Of a DNA stretch of 64,000 nt, positions 23,728-34,554 are shown piece after piece. Location of the stretch: NCBI RefSeq assembly GCF_019578655.1, contig NC_063258.1, forward strand, positions 11,288,802-11,352,801. The letters run 5' to 3'. The position numbers were made by a program, and so were the translations under genes. This DNA is from Ricinus communis (Eukaryota; Streptophyta; Magnoliopsida; Malpighiales; Euphorbiaceae). The notes under the pieces were generated by a model. It was not told the origin of the DNA. It worked only from the letters and a program-made list of their open reading frames with translations, and made no database searches. Position 1 is the first letter of the stretch. Each line of letters opens with the position of its first letter.

Positions 23728-24665
23728 TGCGAATCACAATACCAAGCTTAAAGACTCAAGTCATGATCCAAGCACAAGCATTGGATCGAATCCTACATCA
23801 AGCTCAATGGATCCTTTATATATTCAAAGTGGGCCAATTATAAGATCTAAGGCCAAATGCATGAAGGAAGCTCTTAAGGACTCATTCAAGAGATTTGGAC
23901 TAAGGATATATTAACCCATGGAGAGTTAGATTTAATTAAGGCTCCTAGCCTTGTTAATTTAATTCAATATGATGGGCTTAATGAAATCAAGCATGGGCCC
24001 GATATGTGTGCATAAGGGGGACGGCTTAATCCTTGAAGAGGGAACAAGGGAAACACCACTTTAGCTTCCTATTTGGCTAATGGGACGTGCCAAATCAAAT
24101 AGGAAGCATGGCAGCATGTTTTAGCTTCCTCTTTTGCTAAATTAGAGTGTTCATCATTAGGAAATAAGGAGGCGGTCGTACACTATATTGTTTAGAAAGT
24201 TTTGCTTGATTGTTTAGTCAATTTTTATTTGGTAAAAATTAACTATTCCTTATTCTATTATTTAGGAAACTTTTATTTAGCATATTTTTTAGAAAATTCC
24301 TTATTAGTTTATTTCTTTATGCTATTTAGGAATTAGATTTATTTCTTTCACTATATAACCTAAATGTAACCACATTATTCAAGGTTAATGAATATTTTTG
24401 AGTTAAACATATTTGTGAAAATTGTTCTTGCTTGGTTCTTTGGAAGAACTTTCAACTTATCAAGAACTTGTCCTTGTAGCGTTCAACATCGACTTATCAC
24501 TCACCTTCTACCTTTCTGAGTATGGCGTCAACAATCTTTCTTATACCAAGATTCAAGATACAAGTTATCTCTGGGTCAAGGTTATCAAAGTTCAGATTTA
24601 GCTTTCTTGAGAATCTTGTTCCAATTTTGCATGTTGGATCTTGTCACAAGTTGCCAAGGTTCACA
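23728..24665 (+). mobile_element. Family C 5' LTR
   Basis: It starts TGCGAATCAC, ends GGTTCACA and is followed five bases later by a tRNA-Met-type primer-binding site. A TATA-like ctatataac lies at about 24351-24359. The part after it has 'ggttcttt', 'aagaacttt', 'acttatcaagaactt', 'tagcg' and 'gacttatcact' in the same order as R1, which links the two. Length is 938 bp. No matching 3' LTR is in the window because the element is fused to family B sequence at about 27921. Confidence 0.82.
24351..24359 (+). promoter_or_regulatory. TATA-like box of family C LTR
   Basis: The sequence ctatataac sits about 315 bp before the LTR end, between a T-rich U3 and the R/U5 part. Position and sequence fit an RNA polymerase II retrotransposon promoter; no transcription start can be read. 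Confidence 0.6.
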
Positions 24666-24670
24666 TAATT

Positions 24671-24683
24671 TGGTATTAGAGCT
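24671..24683 (+). other. Primer-binding site, initiator tRNA-Met type
   Basis: tggtattagagct differs from the common plant PBS TGGTATCAGAGC at one base (C to T). It lies five bases after the LTR end, the standard place for minus-strand DNA priming. Confidence 0.85.
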
Positions 24684-25502
24684 AAGTCTCTAAATTTGTT
24701 CTATCTATCCTTTACTTTACTCTTTTATTTTGTTTATTGTTTCTCCTATCTTTTCCTTTATTCTTTTTATCATAGCCGAGATTTATTATTGATTTCTTCT
24801 TCAAGGTCGAAAGTTTGCTCAGACAAATTTCTATCCTAAAGTTGTTTAGTTTGCTTAAGTTTTAATTTTGTTGCTTATTGTGTATTCTTATTAAAGTATG
24901 GAAAAAGAAAAAAAAAGAAATTGAAAAGAAAAATAAAAGAAAGAAAAGAAGAAGAAAAGAAGGAAAACAAAAAGAAAATAAAAAGAAAAGAAAGAAAAGA
25001 AAGAAAAGGAGAAAAGAAAACTCAAAAGAAGAGAAAAGGCACACACTTAGGCAAATCAAGTTTGTCTGCAATTTTTTTTTAGCATTCGACATAAGTCGTC
25101 TTCTTAATTAATTTTACTAGTTTCACCCTACATTTTTATACATTCAAAAATTACACATCCATTGGTATTATTTATTTTGGCTAAAACTTGTCACCTTTTA
25201 GCCTACACAAACTTGTCTTTTATCGTCTATTCTTTTTGTCCAAATGCCATAATCTAGAAATGCTATTAGGAGTGTTGATTCTGTCCTTTTGAATACTACA
25301 CAACTTGTTTGCAATTTGAGTTTGTGAGTTCAACTAAAAACTAAAAGTAAGGATTAAGAATGGTAAAAGGCAAGAATAGTGAGCACAATAGAGGGGAAGA
25401 GCTAAATTTTATGAAATATGAGTGTTTTAACTATTTTTGAGTGTAAACACGCAAGGGAGTGGGTGAGGTTTTGTTTTGATCTTTGTTTTACAGATTTGAA
25501 TC
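24684..25502 (+). other. Family C leader with long purine tract
   Basis: This untranslated leader lies between PBS and gag. From 24898 to about 25036 one strand is almost pure A and G. Both strands are open there and yield lysine/arginine-rich or phenylalanine-rich nonsense frames (24862-25111), which I do not count as genes. The rest is T-rich with no recognised motif. Confidence 0.7.
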
Positions 25503-26775
25503 ATGTCCTAAAGCAAGGATAAAGGGATCTCGGATGATGAGCTATGGAAGGTCGATCTCAGACCCTATATGAAATCCATTCAAGGACCTTAGAACGCCTA
25601 AATCTAAGGTTTGACAACATGGATGAAAGACTTGAGCGAGTGGAGTCCAATTCTTAAAGAAGGCAGCCTAGGCACTTCAATAGCCATCAAAGCAGGCCAA
25701 GGCATACAAATCATGATGATTACTATGAGGATGACTATGAAGAAGAGGGGCGGCGTTCTAACTTGGATTGGGACAGATTTAGGAGAGATTATGAAGGACG
25801 AGATGAAAGAGGACCTAGAAGGCAAGATGGAGACTTGGGGAATATCAAAATGAAAATCCCTTTGTTTCAAGGTAAGAATGACCAAGAGCTTTATTTTGAA
25901 TGGGAAAAAAAGGTTGTGCTAGTATTTGATTGCCATGGTTATTCCGAAGAGAAGAAGGTGAAGGTACCTGCGATTTAGTTCACTGATTATACAGTGGTTT
26001 GGTGGGACTAACTTGTGCTTTTAAGGCGACGGAATGGTGAAGGGCCAATTTCCACATGGGAGGAGATGAAGAGGGTCATGAATAAGAGGTTTGTTCCTTC
26101 TCACTATGATAGAGAATTGATAAGAAATTACAAAGTCTCATTGAGGGATCTAAGAGTGTGGAGGACTACCACAAAGAGATGGAAATAGCCATGATTAGGG
26201 CTAATGTGGAAGAGGATAGAGAGGCTACTATGGCTCGATTCTTACATGGTTTAAACCAAAATATTGCTAATATGATTGAATTGCACCATTATGTGGAACT
26301 TGAAGATATGGGACATATGGCCACTAAAGTGGAGAGGCAACTCAAGAATCAAAGCAACTCCAATAGATTCAATTGGGCTTCTACATCTACATAGAAACTG
26401 AATTGGAAGAAGGAGGAAGTCAAAGAAAGGTCAAGATATGAAAAAAGCCAAAGGATTCAAAGTAGTTCACCATAAAAACTTCCAGCAAGGCTGAGAACAC
26501 CTAATTCAAGGACAAGGGACATCAAATTCTTTTAGTGGTTAGGGTTAGGACACATAGCTTCTCAATGTCCTAACAAAAGAGCCTTGATCTTGAAGGATGA
26601 TGGTGGAGTGGAGACCGAGAATGAGGAAGAGGAAGATATGCCGCCACTTGAGGATTCAAGTGATATTGAGATGCCGGTAAGTGAAGAGATGTTAGTTGCA
26701 CGAAGAGCCTTGAGTGCACATGCCAAAGTAAATGAGGCACAATGTGATAATATTTTTCGTACTAATGCCATGTAA
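25503..26775 (+). pseudogene. Family C gag, decayed
   Basis: The likely start is ATG at 25503, but codon 3 is a stop (TAA where related elements have a Gln codon), and another stop follows within 30 codons. Readable blocks include an Arg/Asp-rich segment (WDRFRRDYEGRDERG near 25765), KIPLFQGKND...YFEWEKKV (25850-25910), a TWEEMKRVMNKRFVPSHYDRE block (26058-26115), a VEDYHKEMEIAMIRANVEED block (26157-26215) with LEDMGHMA(T)KVERQL, a zinc-knuckle trace ending GHIASQCPNK (26545-26580) and an acidic linker. The middle blocks are the capsid domain of plant Ty3/gypsy gag. At least four stops or frameshifts separate them. Confidence 0.85.
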
Positions 26776-27160
26776 ATAACAAATTATGTAGTATGATTAT
26801 TAATGGGGGTAGTTGTATAAATGTTGCTAGTGCTGAGTTAGTTGAAAAGCTTGACTTTTCTACTTTAGCACATCCTAGACCTTACAAATTGCAATGGATA
26901 AATGATTATGGAGAGATTAAGGTGACTAAATAAGTTTTAGTGTCTTTCTCTATTAAGCGTTATAAGGATGAGGTCTTATGTGATGTCGTACCTATGCATG
27001 CGGGTCATCTTTTTTCAGGGCGTCCTTAGCAATATGATATGAGATTAGTTCATGATGGATACACGAACTGGAATTCTTTTGTAATGAATGGAAGGCCTAT
27101 TACTCTTGTTCCTTTGACACCTAAAGAGGTGTATGATGATCATATGCGTATGAAAGAGTG
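26776..27160 (+). pseudogene. Family C protease region, catalytic Asp lost
   Basis: The frame near 26793 reads MIINGGSCINVAS. Related elements have DGGS at this point, so the catalytic aspartate appears to be replaced by Asn (GAT to AAT). Downstream phrases HPRPYKLQW, VLVSFSIKRYKDEVLCDVV, MHAGHL-SGRP and GRPITLVPLTPKEVYDD follow in order with several stops. The protease would cleave the gag-pol polyprotein; this copy cannot. Confidence 0.8.
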
Positions 27161-27340
27161 AAAAAATAAAATAATCAAGAGTGAAAAAAGTGAAAAGGCC
27201 GAAAGTTTAAAAACAAAAAAAAAGAGTGAGTGAAAGGCAGGTTCAATTAAGAGTGAAAAGAAAGAGGGTATGTACATGAGTGAAAATAAAGAGAGAAAGT
27301 GAGCTTTTATGCGAGGGAGAGTGAGATCAAGAGAGCTTTT
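27161..27340 (+). other. Purine-rich spacer between protease and RT
   Basis: Strongly A/G-biased sequence full of 'gagtgaaaa' steps, with stops in all sense frames. It may be the decayed protease-RT linker. No motif is recognised. Confidence 0.5.
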
Positions 27341-27920
27341 TATTCCAATCAGCCTCTGATTGTACTTTTGTACATGGAGGCCTTTCTAAGCACTATTAAT
27401 CTTGATTCTTCCCTACCTAGTCCTATTCTTTCCTCGTTATAGGAATTTGGTGATGTGATTCCTGAAGATGTGCCTAATGGTTTACCACTTATTAGGGGAA
27501 TTGAGCACCAAATTGACTTTGTACCTGAAGCTTCAATTCCAAATAGACGAGCCTATAGGAGCAATCCCGAGGAGAAAAAAGGAACTTGAAAAGCAAGTTT
27601 AAGAGTTAATGATCAAGTGGCACATGAAGGAGAGCATGAGTCCATATACGGTTCCTGTGTTACTAGTACCTAAGAAGGACGGATCTTGGTGAATTTGTAT
27701 TGATTGCCATGCTATCAACAATATTACTGTAAAGTATAGATGTCCCATTCCTAAACTATGTGACATATTAGATGAATTTTATGAATCTTGTATGTTTTCT
27801 AAGATAGATTTAAAGAGTGGATATCATCAAATATCCGTGAGGGAAGGGGACGAATGGAAAACCACATTCAAATAAAATATGGGTTATATAAGTGGTTAGT
27901 TATGCCTTTTGGATTAACTA
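27341..27920 (+). pseudogene. Family C reverse transcriptase, N-terminal half
   Basis: Readable phrases in order are [68 protein letters not shown] (which includes the first catalytic Asp of RT), GDEWKTTFK, and MPFGLTN. Frames are broken several times. At 'PFGLTN' the sequence switches to a different element, so the catalytic FxDD motif is missing. Confidence 0.85.
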
Positions 27921-28836
27921 ATGGATTGGCTGTCTAGAAATTATGTTATAGTTGATTGTTCAACGAAGGAAGTAAATATGGATATAGATGGGGAAATAAA
28001 AACTGTGTTTATGGGTGATAGGAAAATTATGCCTACATGTTTGATTTCGACTACTACTGCTTTGCATTTAATGAAATCTAGATGTGATGCTTAACTTGTG
28101 AATATGGTAGACAATACAATTGTTATTCTAGGAGTTTCAGCGTTACCGATAGTTAGAGAATTTCTAGATCTATTTCCAAAGCAATTACTAGGGTTACCAC
28201 CTCAACGAGAGGTAGATTTTGAAATTGAAACTATTCCAAGAGTTGCTCCTATTTCCATAGCACCTTACAGAATGGCACCAACAGAGTTGCAGGAATTGAA
28301 GATGCAACTTGAGGATTTGTTGGAGAAGGGTTACATTCGATGTAGCATATCACCGTGGGGAGCTCCAGTGTTGTTTGTGAGGAAAAAAGATGTAAGTATG
28401 CGACTCTGCATTGATTGCAAAAAGTTGAACCAAGTTACTATCAAGAATAAATATCCTTTACCTCGCATTAATGATTTGTTTGATCAACTTAGAGGGGCAG
28501 CTGTAATTTCCAAAATTGACTTGAGATCTATATATTGGCAATTAAGGGTTGTAGAGACTTCTATCTAAAATAGCATTTCTGACATGATATGGTCATTATG
28601 AATTTATTGTTATGCCATTTGGTTTGACTTACGCTCCTGCAACATTTATGTCTTTGATGTATAATATTTTCCAACCGTATCTTGATCAATTTGTGATTGT
28701 GTTTATTGATGATATTCTGATATACTTCGATAGTTTGGAAGAGCATGAATATTATTTAAGAACAACATTAGAAATGCTGAGAGAAAAATAGCTATATGGT
28801 AAGTTTAGTATATATGAATTTTGGATGATATTTGCA
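27921..28836 (+). pseudogene. Family B chromovirus protease end and RT, fused to family C
   Basis: It opens with MDWLSRNYVIVDC, the post-protease segment of Tekay/Del-type elements, directly joined to family C RT. A 156-codon open frame (28098-28568) covers [58 protein letters not shown], and [12 protein letters not shown]. Its start Met is simply the first ATG after a stop. RT continues out of frame, with a D-D pair readable near 28705 (CVY-DDI-like), until 28836. Compared with the copy at 34555-35691, G in RSGYWQL is I here, and DY is DC. Confidence 0.88.
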
Positions 28837-30582
28837 TGTTGCTGATTTTTGACCCGTGTAAAACAGTCTCAGTATTTTGACTATAACTTGAGTTATACAA
28901 GTCCAGATTTAGTGAATTTAGTGTCTGTCGAAACTTTAAGATATTATCTATAAAATTTCATGAGAAAATTGATCCATTTGATTGGTCGTTTAAGACACAG
29001 CCCTTTACTGCTCTGCTGAAATGGGAATTGAAGCAATGGTATTAAAATTATCATAACTTTCTTTATATAAATGATTTTGAGGTGATTCTTGTTGATACAA
29101 CTTGTAGATGGATGTAAGTATGATTCTGGAGAAGATAATATTTTATTATTTGTATATAATCTTGGTAATTTTAAATTTAGTACCTGTAAGCTGCCTATAA
29201 AAATAAACACGCTGTCATATTATTATTCATCTCATGCATCATATTAAATCAAGTATAGATGATCATTTGGCGAATTGTGATACTTTTAGGGAGATTGAGG
29301 ACTGACCCTAAAAGTATCACAATTCGCCAAATGATCATCTATACTTGATTTAATATGATGCATGAGATGAATGATAATATGACAGTGTGTTTGTTTTTAT
29401 AGGCAGCTTACAGGTACTAAATTTAAAATTACCAAGATTATATACAAATAATAAAAATATTATCTTCTCTAGAATATATATATATGCCTGGTTATTGAAT
29501 TGTACTTTGTATTGAATATGTGAATAGGTGTGTCCAAGGGCAAGGAAGTAGTGAGAAGAGAGGAATAGAACTACCTGGTTGTCCTATAAATTTTTGTAAG
29601 TATTTAATAGACTAAACTTTATGTATATTGAGTAGGAATTGCTATGTTTGATTATTTGACATATTCTTGGTTGATTGAGTTGGTAATGAATAAATTGATA
29701 CTTGTGAATTATGAATTGGATGAGATATTACTTGAGTTGAGATTTTGTGAATTGAATGTGATGTGTGGTGAAGTTAATTGATTGTGACGTATTGTGAAGT
29801 AAAGTGAATTAATTGTGATTTGGGGAAAGGATGACTTTTGAATTGATACGTGTGTGATCGAAAAACTGAGCCGGGCGGATAGCTACCTGAGTATGTGAGT
29901 TGGCGAGACTAAGCTAGGTGGATAGTCTCGTCAGGTAGCCATCGGAACATGAATTAAGTGAGGAAATGTGAGATTAAATCATCCAACCCTACTTTTATGG
30001 GAATTAATGTAAAATGGAATTGTTTGTTTTGTTGAAATATTGAATTGGTTGAGTTTGAAATTATTTGTGAATTAATTGTATGATCTATGTGCTTAATATA
30101 ACTTTGGTAATTTTTGCCTAATATACTATTGTTTAGTAAATTAAATGCTTATTGAGTTGCCAGGTCATCCCTTGGCAATATTTTTTTTTCTTTCTAGGTT
30201 AGCGCAGTTGTAGATAGCTTTAACTATGCATTGCACCCTTTTGCATCGGTTAGTATTATCATGTGGGCCAAAGGAGTTATCTCGAGCATAGGAGCATTAG
30301 GGTACTTGTGTGTATTTAACTTATGTATATTAAGCTTGTGATGCTACATAAGTTTATAAATATATATTGGAATTATGTAATAATATATGTTTAGAAGTTA
30401 AAGATATTGATCTCATTAATACTAGTTTGGTAAAATTTTCACTATATTTTTTTCATGAAATATTTTTACGCCATATATAATATGTGTATCAACTTAGCTT
30501 GGATTTAAAACCCTTATAATGCTATTTATAAGTTAATTACATATTTTGGTATTTATTTAGATGTTTTGAGTTTGGGCGTGAC
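28837..30582 (+). mobile_element. Family B LTR, 5'-truncated, with internal palindrome
   Basis: It aligns with the solo LTR 14887-17248 from about 15770 to its end and closes with GGGCGTGACA at 30582. The U3 start is missing because the sequence joins RT directly at about 28836. A 14-bp-centred inverted repeat (29122-29475) lies within it. The remainder is ordinary: 'gaataggtgtgtccaagggc', 'gagccgggcggatagctacc', 'tgcttattgagttgccaggt'. Confidence 0.85.
29122..29475. repeat. Inverted repeat, 170-bp arms and 14-bp spacer
   Basis: Arm 29122-29291 is the near-exact complement of 29306-29475 with a spacer of 14 bases (agattgaggactga). I see about a handful of mismatches. The left arm is normal LTR sequence (compare about 16100-16275); the right arm is a second, inverted copy inserted before the LTR resumes at about 29485. 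As single strand it would fold into a long hairpin. Confidence 0.92.
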
Positions 30583-30740
30583 AACGGCAATCATAAGGAC
30601 CAATCTAATGCCTACACAAATGCAAAGAACAGAATTAGTTGATCGAGTATTAGTATCATTCTCCTGATGATCGGAGTTGAATCTTTAGGATGAAAGAAGG
30701 AATGACGAGAATTGAGACACACCCAAATATTCTAATTCAG
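30583..30740 (+). repeat. R1 repeat fragment between two family B LTRs
   Basis: It carries the landmarks 'ggcaatcataaggaccaatc', 'ttagttgatcgagtattag', 'atgacgagaattgag' and 'cccaaatattctaattcag' of R1, so both flanking LTRs are set in the same repeat background. Confidence 0.85.
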
Positions 30741-32540
30741 TAATCTTATTCTTTTTCTCTTACCACTTCCTTGCCTTTGGATGAACCTATTCACATATTC
30801 AATACAAATACAATTCACTCATAAGGCATAAATATATATATATATATTTACTATCAATAAAATATCACATTTCAACAAAATAACATATATTCTAGATATT
30901 AATATGATGCATGAGATAAATGACAACAAATCAACATATTTGTTGATGAAGGCAGCTTGTAGGTACTGACTTAGAAATTACACCAAAACTTATGTACAAT
31001 TAATAAAAATCTCATATCTTCCAGAATTACACTTCCATTTTTATAGAAATCATAGCAGAAAGAATTACTTCAAAATCATTGGTATAGAAATAGTTATGGC
31101 ATTTTCTATACAGCTGCTCAAATTTCCATCTAAACAGAACAGCAAAAAGTTTCCTATTAAATGACCAATCAAACGAATGAATTTTCTTATGAAACTCTTC
31201 AGATATAAAGTTAACATTCTAAAGTTTTTATAGACACTAATTTTACTCAATTTGGACTTCTCTAGCTCAAGTTATGAAACACACAATTAGCAACAAATTT
31301 CTGAATCCTAAGCCCGATTTCTGCTTAAAACAGTTTCGGGCAGGCCATATTAAGTTCAACATATCTCACGTTATACTCAACCAAAAATTATGAAATTTTG
31401 CAGACATATACTAGATATATAAATGAACAACTTTCATGTTTAACTCTCTACTTGGTTCAGCCTCTAAATGCCTCAAAATGTCAGCACAAAAACTAGGTCA
31501 CCTGCTGAACTAAAAACAGAGCAGCAGCAAAATCGAACCTCATAAGTTCCTACTCACTCAACAATCTGCAAAACCATTTTACAGAGATATTCTTGAGATA
31601 TATACCTACAACTTTCATGATTGAAAATTTTTGAGATAAAGCCTCAAAGGTCACGAAATCATAAGTGAAAAATCTGCCCAGAAATTTTAGCTTCAAGATC
31701 ACAAGTAAAAGCATGTTTACTCTTGATTAAACAATTCCAAAACACATAATCATCAACAATTTCATATCATTAACCCTAATTTACAGTAAAATCAAGCAAT
31801 TAAAATTACTCACCTTTGTTTTCCTTGATTAAGAAAGCCCAAATCTTTCAAGCTTAAAAGAAGAATTTGATTTTCACTTACTAAAAGTTTTGTAGAGTTT
31901 AATTTGGAAAATCAAAGTTGAAGAAGGAAAGGAGAAAAATGAGAGAGACAAAGAAGAAAAGGAAATTGGAAAGCATACGTAGATAAGAACAAATGAAAGA
32001 GGTGGTATATTGTTTACTCTTGATTAAACAATTCCAAAACACATAATCATCAACAATTTCATATCATTAACCCTAATTTACAGTAAAATCAAGCAATTAA
32101 AATTACTCACCTTTGTTTTTCTTGATTAAGAAAGCCCAAATCTTTCAAGCTTAAAAGAAGAATTTGATTTTCACTTACTAAAAGTTTTGTAGAGTTTAAT
32201 TTGGAAAATCAAAGTTGAAGAAGGAAAGGAGAAAAAATGAGAGAGACAAAGAAGAAAAGGAAATTGGAAAGCATACGTAGATAGGAACAAATGAAAGAGG
32301 TGGTATATTGGTGTAGAAATAGGCAAATTACAATTTAATCCTCTTTCTTTCTAACTTTCCAATTTAGTCCAAAATCATTACTTTTCAATTAAATCAATAT
32401 GTAACTAAATAATTTATTTATCTACCACATAATATAATAAAATAGATCATATATAATCATGATGTAAATGACATGTTTAATGACATGCTAATGAATATTA
32501 ATTATTAATAAAAAATAAATAAATAAATTTGGTTGTGACA
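30741..32540 (-). mobile_element. Family B 3' LTR of the minus-strand chromovirus, truncated
   Basis: On the minus strand it starts TGTCACAACC at 32540, directly after the PPT, and aligns with 14887-17248 up to about 16390. The last ~860 bp of the LTR are absent; at 30741 the sequence joins R1. A 297-bp segment is repeated in tandem (31714-32010 and 32011-32309). Confidence 0.88.
31714..32309 (-). repeat. 297-bp direct tandem duplication inside the LTR
   Basis: The string tgtttactcttgattaaaca starts at 31714 and again at 32011, and the two copies differ at only about three sites over 297 bp. Other family B LTR copies (14887-17248) have one copy. Confidence 0.93.
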
Positions 32541-32554
32541 ATTCCTACCCACTT
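32541..32554 (-). other. Polypurine tract of the minus-strand chromovirus
   Basis: On the minus strand AAGTGGGTAGGAAT precedes the LTR start TGTCACAACC. It is the expected primer site for plus-strand DNA synthesis and fixes the orientation of the element. Confidence 0.85.
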
Positions 32555-32578
32555 AGAAAATTTCGTCCCCGAATTTAA

Positions 32579-33274
32579 CTAATCTCCAACAGACATGCCA
32601 AATAAGCTCGGGTATTTATCCATCATATGCTTCTCTACTTCCCAAGTTGCTTCCTTAGATGAATGTTGACTCCATTTCACCTTTACCATAGGAATTTCCT
32701 TGTTTTTTAATTTTCTAACCTGTCGGTCTAATATCTGAATCGGTTCTTCAACATATGTGAGTTTCTCAGAAACTTCAATTTCTGGTATCTTGATGACATG
32801 GCTAGGATCAGATCGATATCGTCGAAGCATAGAAACATGGAAAACATTATGTACTTGAGCTAACTCTGGGGGTAATGCAAGTCTATAGGCTAAAGGACCA
32901 ACCCGCTCTAAAATCTCATACGGCCCGATATATCGAGAACTTAGTTTACCTTGTTTACCAAATCGAAGGATACCCCTCCATGGTGATACTCTCAAGAAAA
33001 CCTTATCCCCAACTTCATACTCAATTTCCCTTATGTGTTTATCTGCATAGCTTTTCTGTCTATCTTGTGCGGCCTTGATACACTGCTTCGCAACTTGTAT
33101 CTTGTCTACTGTTTCTTGAATAATTTCAGGACCTTCCAATTGTCTCAACCCTTCTACATCCCAACATATAGGGCTTCTACATTTTTTTCCCATATAATGC
33201 CTCGTATGGTGGCATACCAATACTAGAATGAAAACTATTATTATAAGCAAATTCCATAAGTGGTACCTGTTCAT
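32579..33274 (-). pseudogene. Family B integrase C-terminus and chromodomain
   Basis: A 231-codon open frame. After a short out-of-frame stretch it reads the post-core part of integrase (CWDVEGLRQLEGPEII, SYADKHIREIEYEVGDKVFL), the GPY/F-type region (KLSSRYIGPYEILERVGPLA, HNVFHVSMLRRYRSDPSHVI), and a C-terminal chromodomain-like segment (EEPIQILDRQVRKLKNKE, VKVKWSQHSSKEATWE). It ends 38 bases before the PPT. Chromodomains of Tekay-type chromoviruses are thought to steer integration to heterochromatin. The start is artificial: the true frame continues from the integrase core at 33177-33635 through a frameshift near 33200. Confidence 0.92.
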
Positions 33275-33635
33275 CCCAATTTCTACTATACTCTAATGCA
33301 CAAGCCCGTAACATGTCTTCAAAAGTTTGAATGGTTCTCTCAGATTGCCCATCTGTTTGAGGATGAAAAGCAATACTGAAATGCAATTTAGTTCCCATTG
33401 CCACTTGTAAGCTCTTCCAGAAATGAGATGTAAACCGAGGATCCCTGTCTGAAATAATGGAGATAGGTACACCATGCAACCTAACAATTTCTTTCACATA
33501 CAAGTTGGCTAGCTTATCCAATGAATCATTCTGTTGAATAGGTAAAAAGTGCGCTGATTTTGTTAACCTATCAACTATTACCCAAATAGCATCATTTCTC
33601 CTAAAAGTGCGAGGCAAACCGACAATAAAGTCCAT
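33177..33635 (-). pseudogene. Family B integrase core domain
   Basis: This 152-codon frame holds the catalytic core: D in MDFIVGLP, D in IISDRDPRFTSHFWK, and E in HPQTDGQSERTIQTFEDML, the D-D-E triad of retroelement integrases. MEFAYNNSFHSSIGMPPYEAL follows. The zinc-binding N-terminal domain upstream (33640-33920) is broken by stops. All three catalytic residues are kept, but the frameshift near 33200 would prevent a complete protein. Confidence 0.92.
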
Positions 33636-33921
33636 AGTAATTCTTTCCCATTTTCACTCAGGTATAATTAAAGATTGTAATTTACCTGCAGGTGATTGAT
33701 GTTCTACTTTCACTTGTTGACAAGTTAGGCATTTAGCTACATATTCTGCAACTTCCCTCTTCATGCCTGACCACCAATAATGTGGCTTCAAATTATTACG
33801 GAGAATTGTGAGCCTCCCAAAGAATCTTTTGTTTCAATACGGCTACATTAGGTACATATACTCTGGTTTTCATAACCCACATTCCATCATCTCGCTCGAT
33901 TAGTTCACTTGTCTTACCATC
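33636..33921 (-). pseudogene. Integrase N-terminal zinc-finger region, broken
   Basis: On the minus strand traces of the linker between RNase H and integrase are readable (DGMWVMKTRVYVPN, then CRICS-like and CQQVKVEHQSPAG pieces), interrupted by several stops. It joins the two readable flanking domains in the order expected for family B. Confidence 0.65.
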
Positions 33922-34521
33922 TTACACCTTCTTCTGTAACTTCTTTAAGTATGCATCACTACCTTGTGCATGTTTGATCTCATCTAGTATCTGGGGACTA
34001 GTCTTCATTGTAGTCAATAATACCCCATTCTTTATAGAAAAATGCATATCCATAGCTCTTAGCGAAATTAAGGAACTCATCTGATCTGAAATCATACCTG
34101 CAACCCTTTCCAAAGTCTTCCTACTAAGTTCATCTGCCACAACATTTGCTTTTCCTGGGTGATAATCAATGGTACAATCATAATCCTTCAACAATTCCAT
34201 CCATCTTCATTGCCTGAGGTTCAACTCTTTCTGTGTAGGTATGTACTTTAAGCTTTTGTGGTCAGTGAATATCCAAAATGTCTATCCATAAAGATAATGT
34301 CTCCAAGTTTTCAAAGCATGTATAATTGCAGCCAATTCTAAATCATGTGTAGGATAATTTTGTTCATGAGGTTTAAGTTGTCTAGAAGCATAAGCAATAA
34401 CCCTTCCATTCTGCATCAATACACAACCCAAACCATTAAGTGAAGCATCTGTATAGACTACGTATTCCCCTCCTTGTATAGGTAATGTAAGTATAGGTGC
34501 TGTAATCAATCTATTTTTCAA
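33922..34521 (-). pseudogene. Family B RNase H domain
   Basis: Two frames carry it. 34282-34521 holds [16 protein letters not shown] (first catalytic Asp) and the [16 protein letters not shown] step (catalytic Glu and neighbouring Asp). A stop follows YLYG, and then FTDHKSLKYI (third acidic residue) is readable before 33922-34200, which has LLKDYDCTIDYHPGKANVVADELSRK, the RNase H C-terminal signature with the last Asp. It would remove the RNA template during reverse transcription. It is inactivated by the stop after YLYG and another near 34205. Confidence 0.92.
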
Positions 34522-34554
34522 CTCCTCAAAACTAGCTTGACATTTATCATTCCA

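Noticed and set aside
24862..25111. Overlapping open frames on both strands rich in Lys/Arg or Phe/Leu
   Set aside because: They are translations of a low-complexity purine tract in a retrotransposon leader; no start context, no family match.
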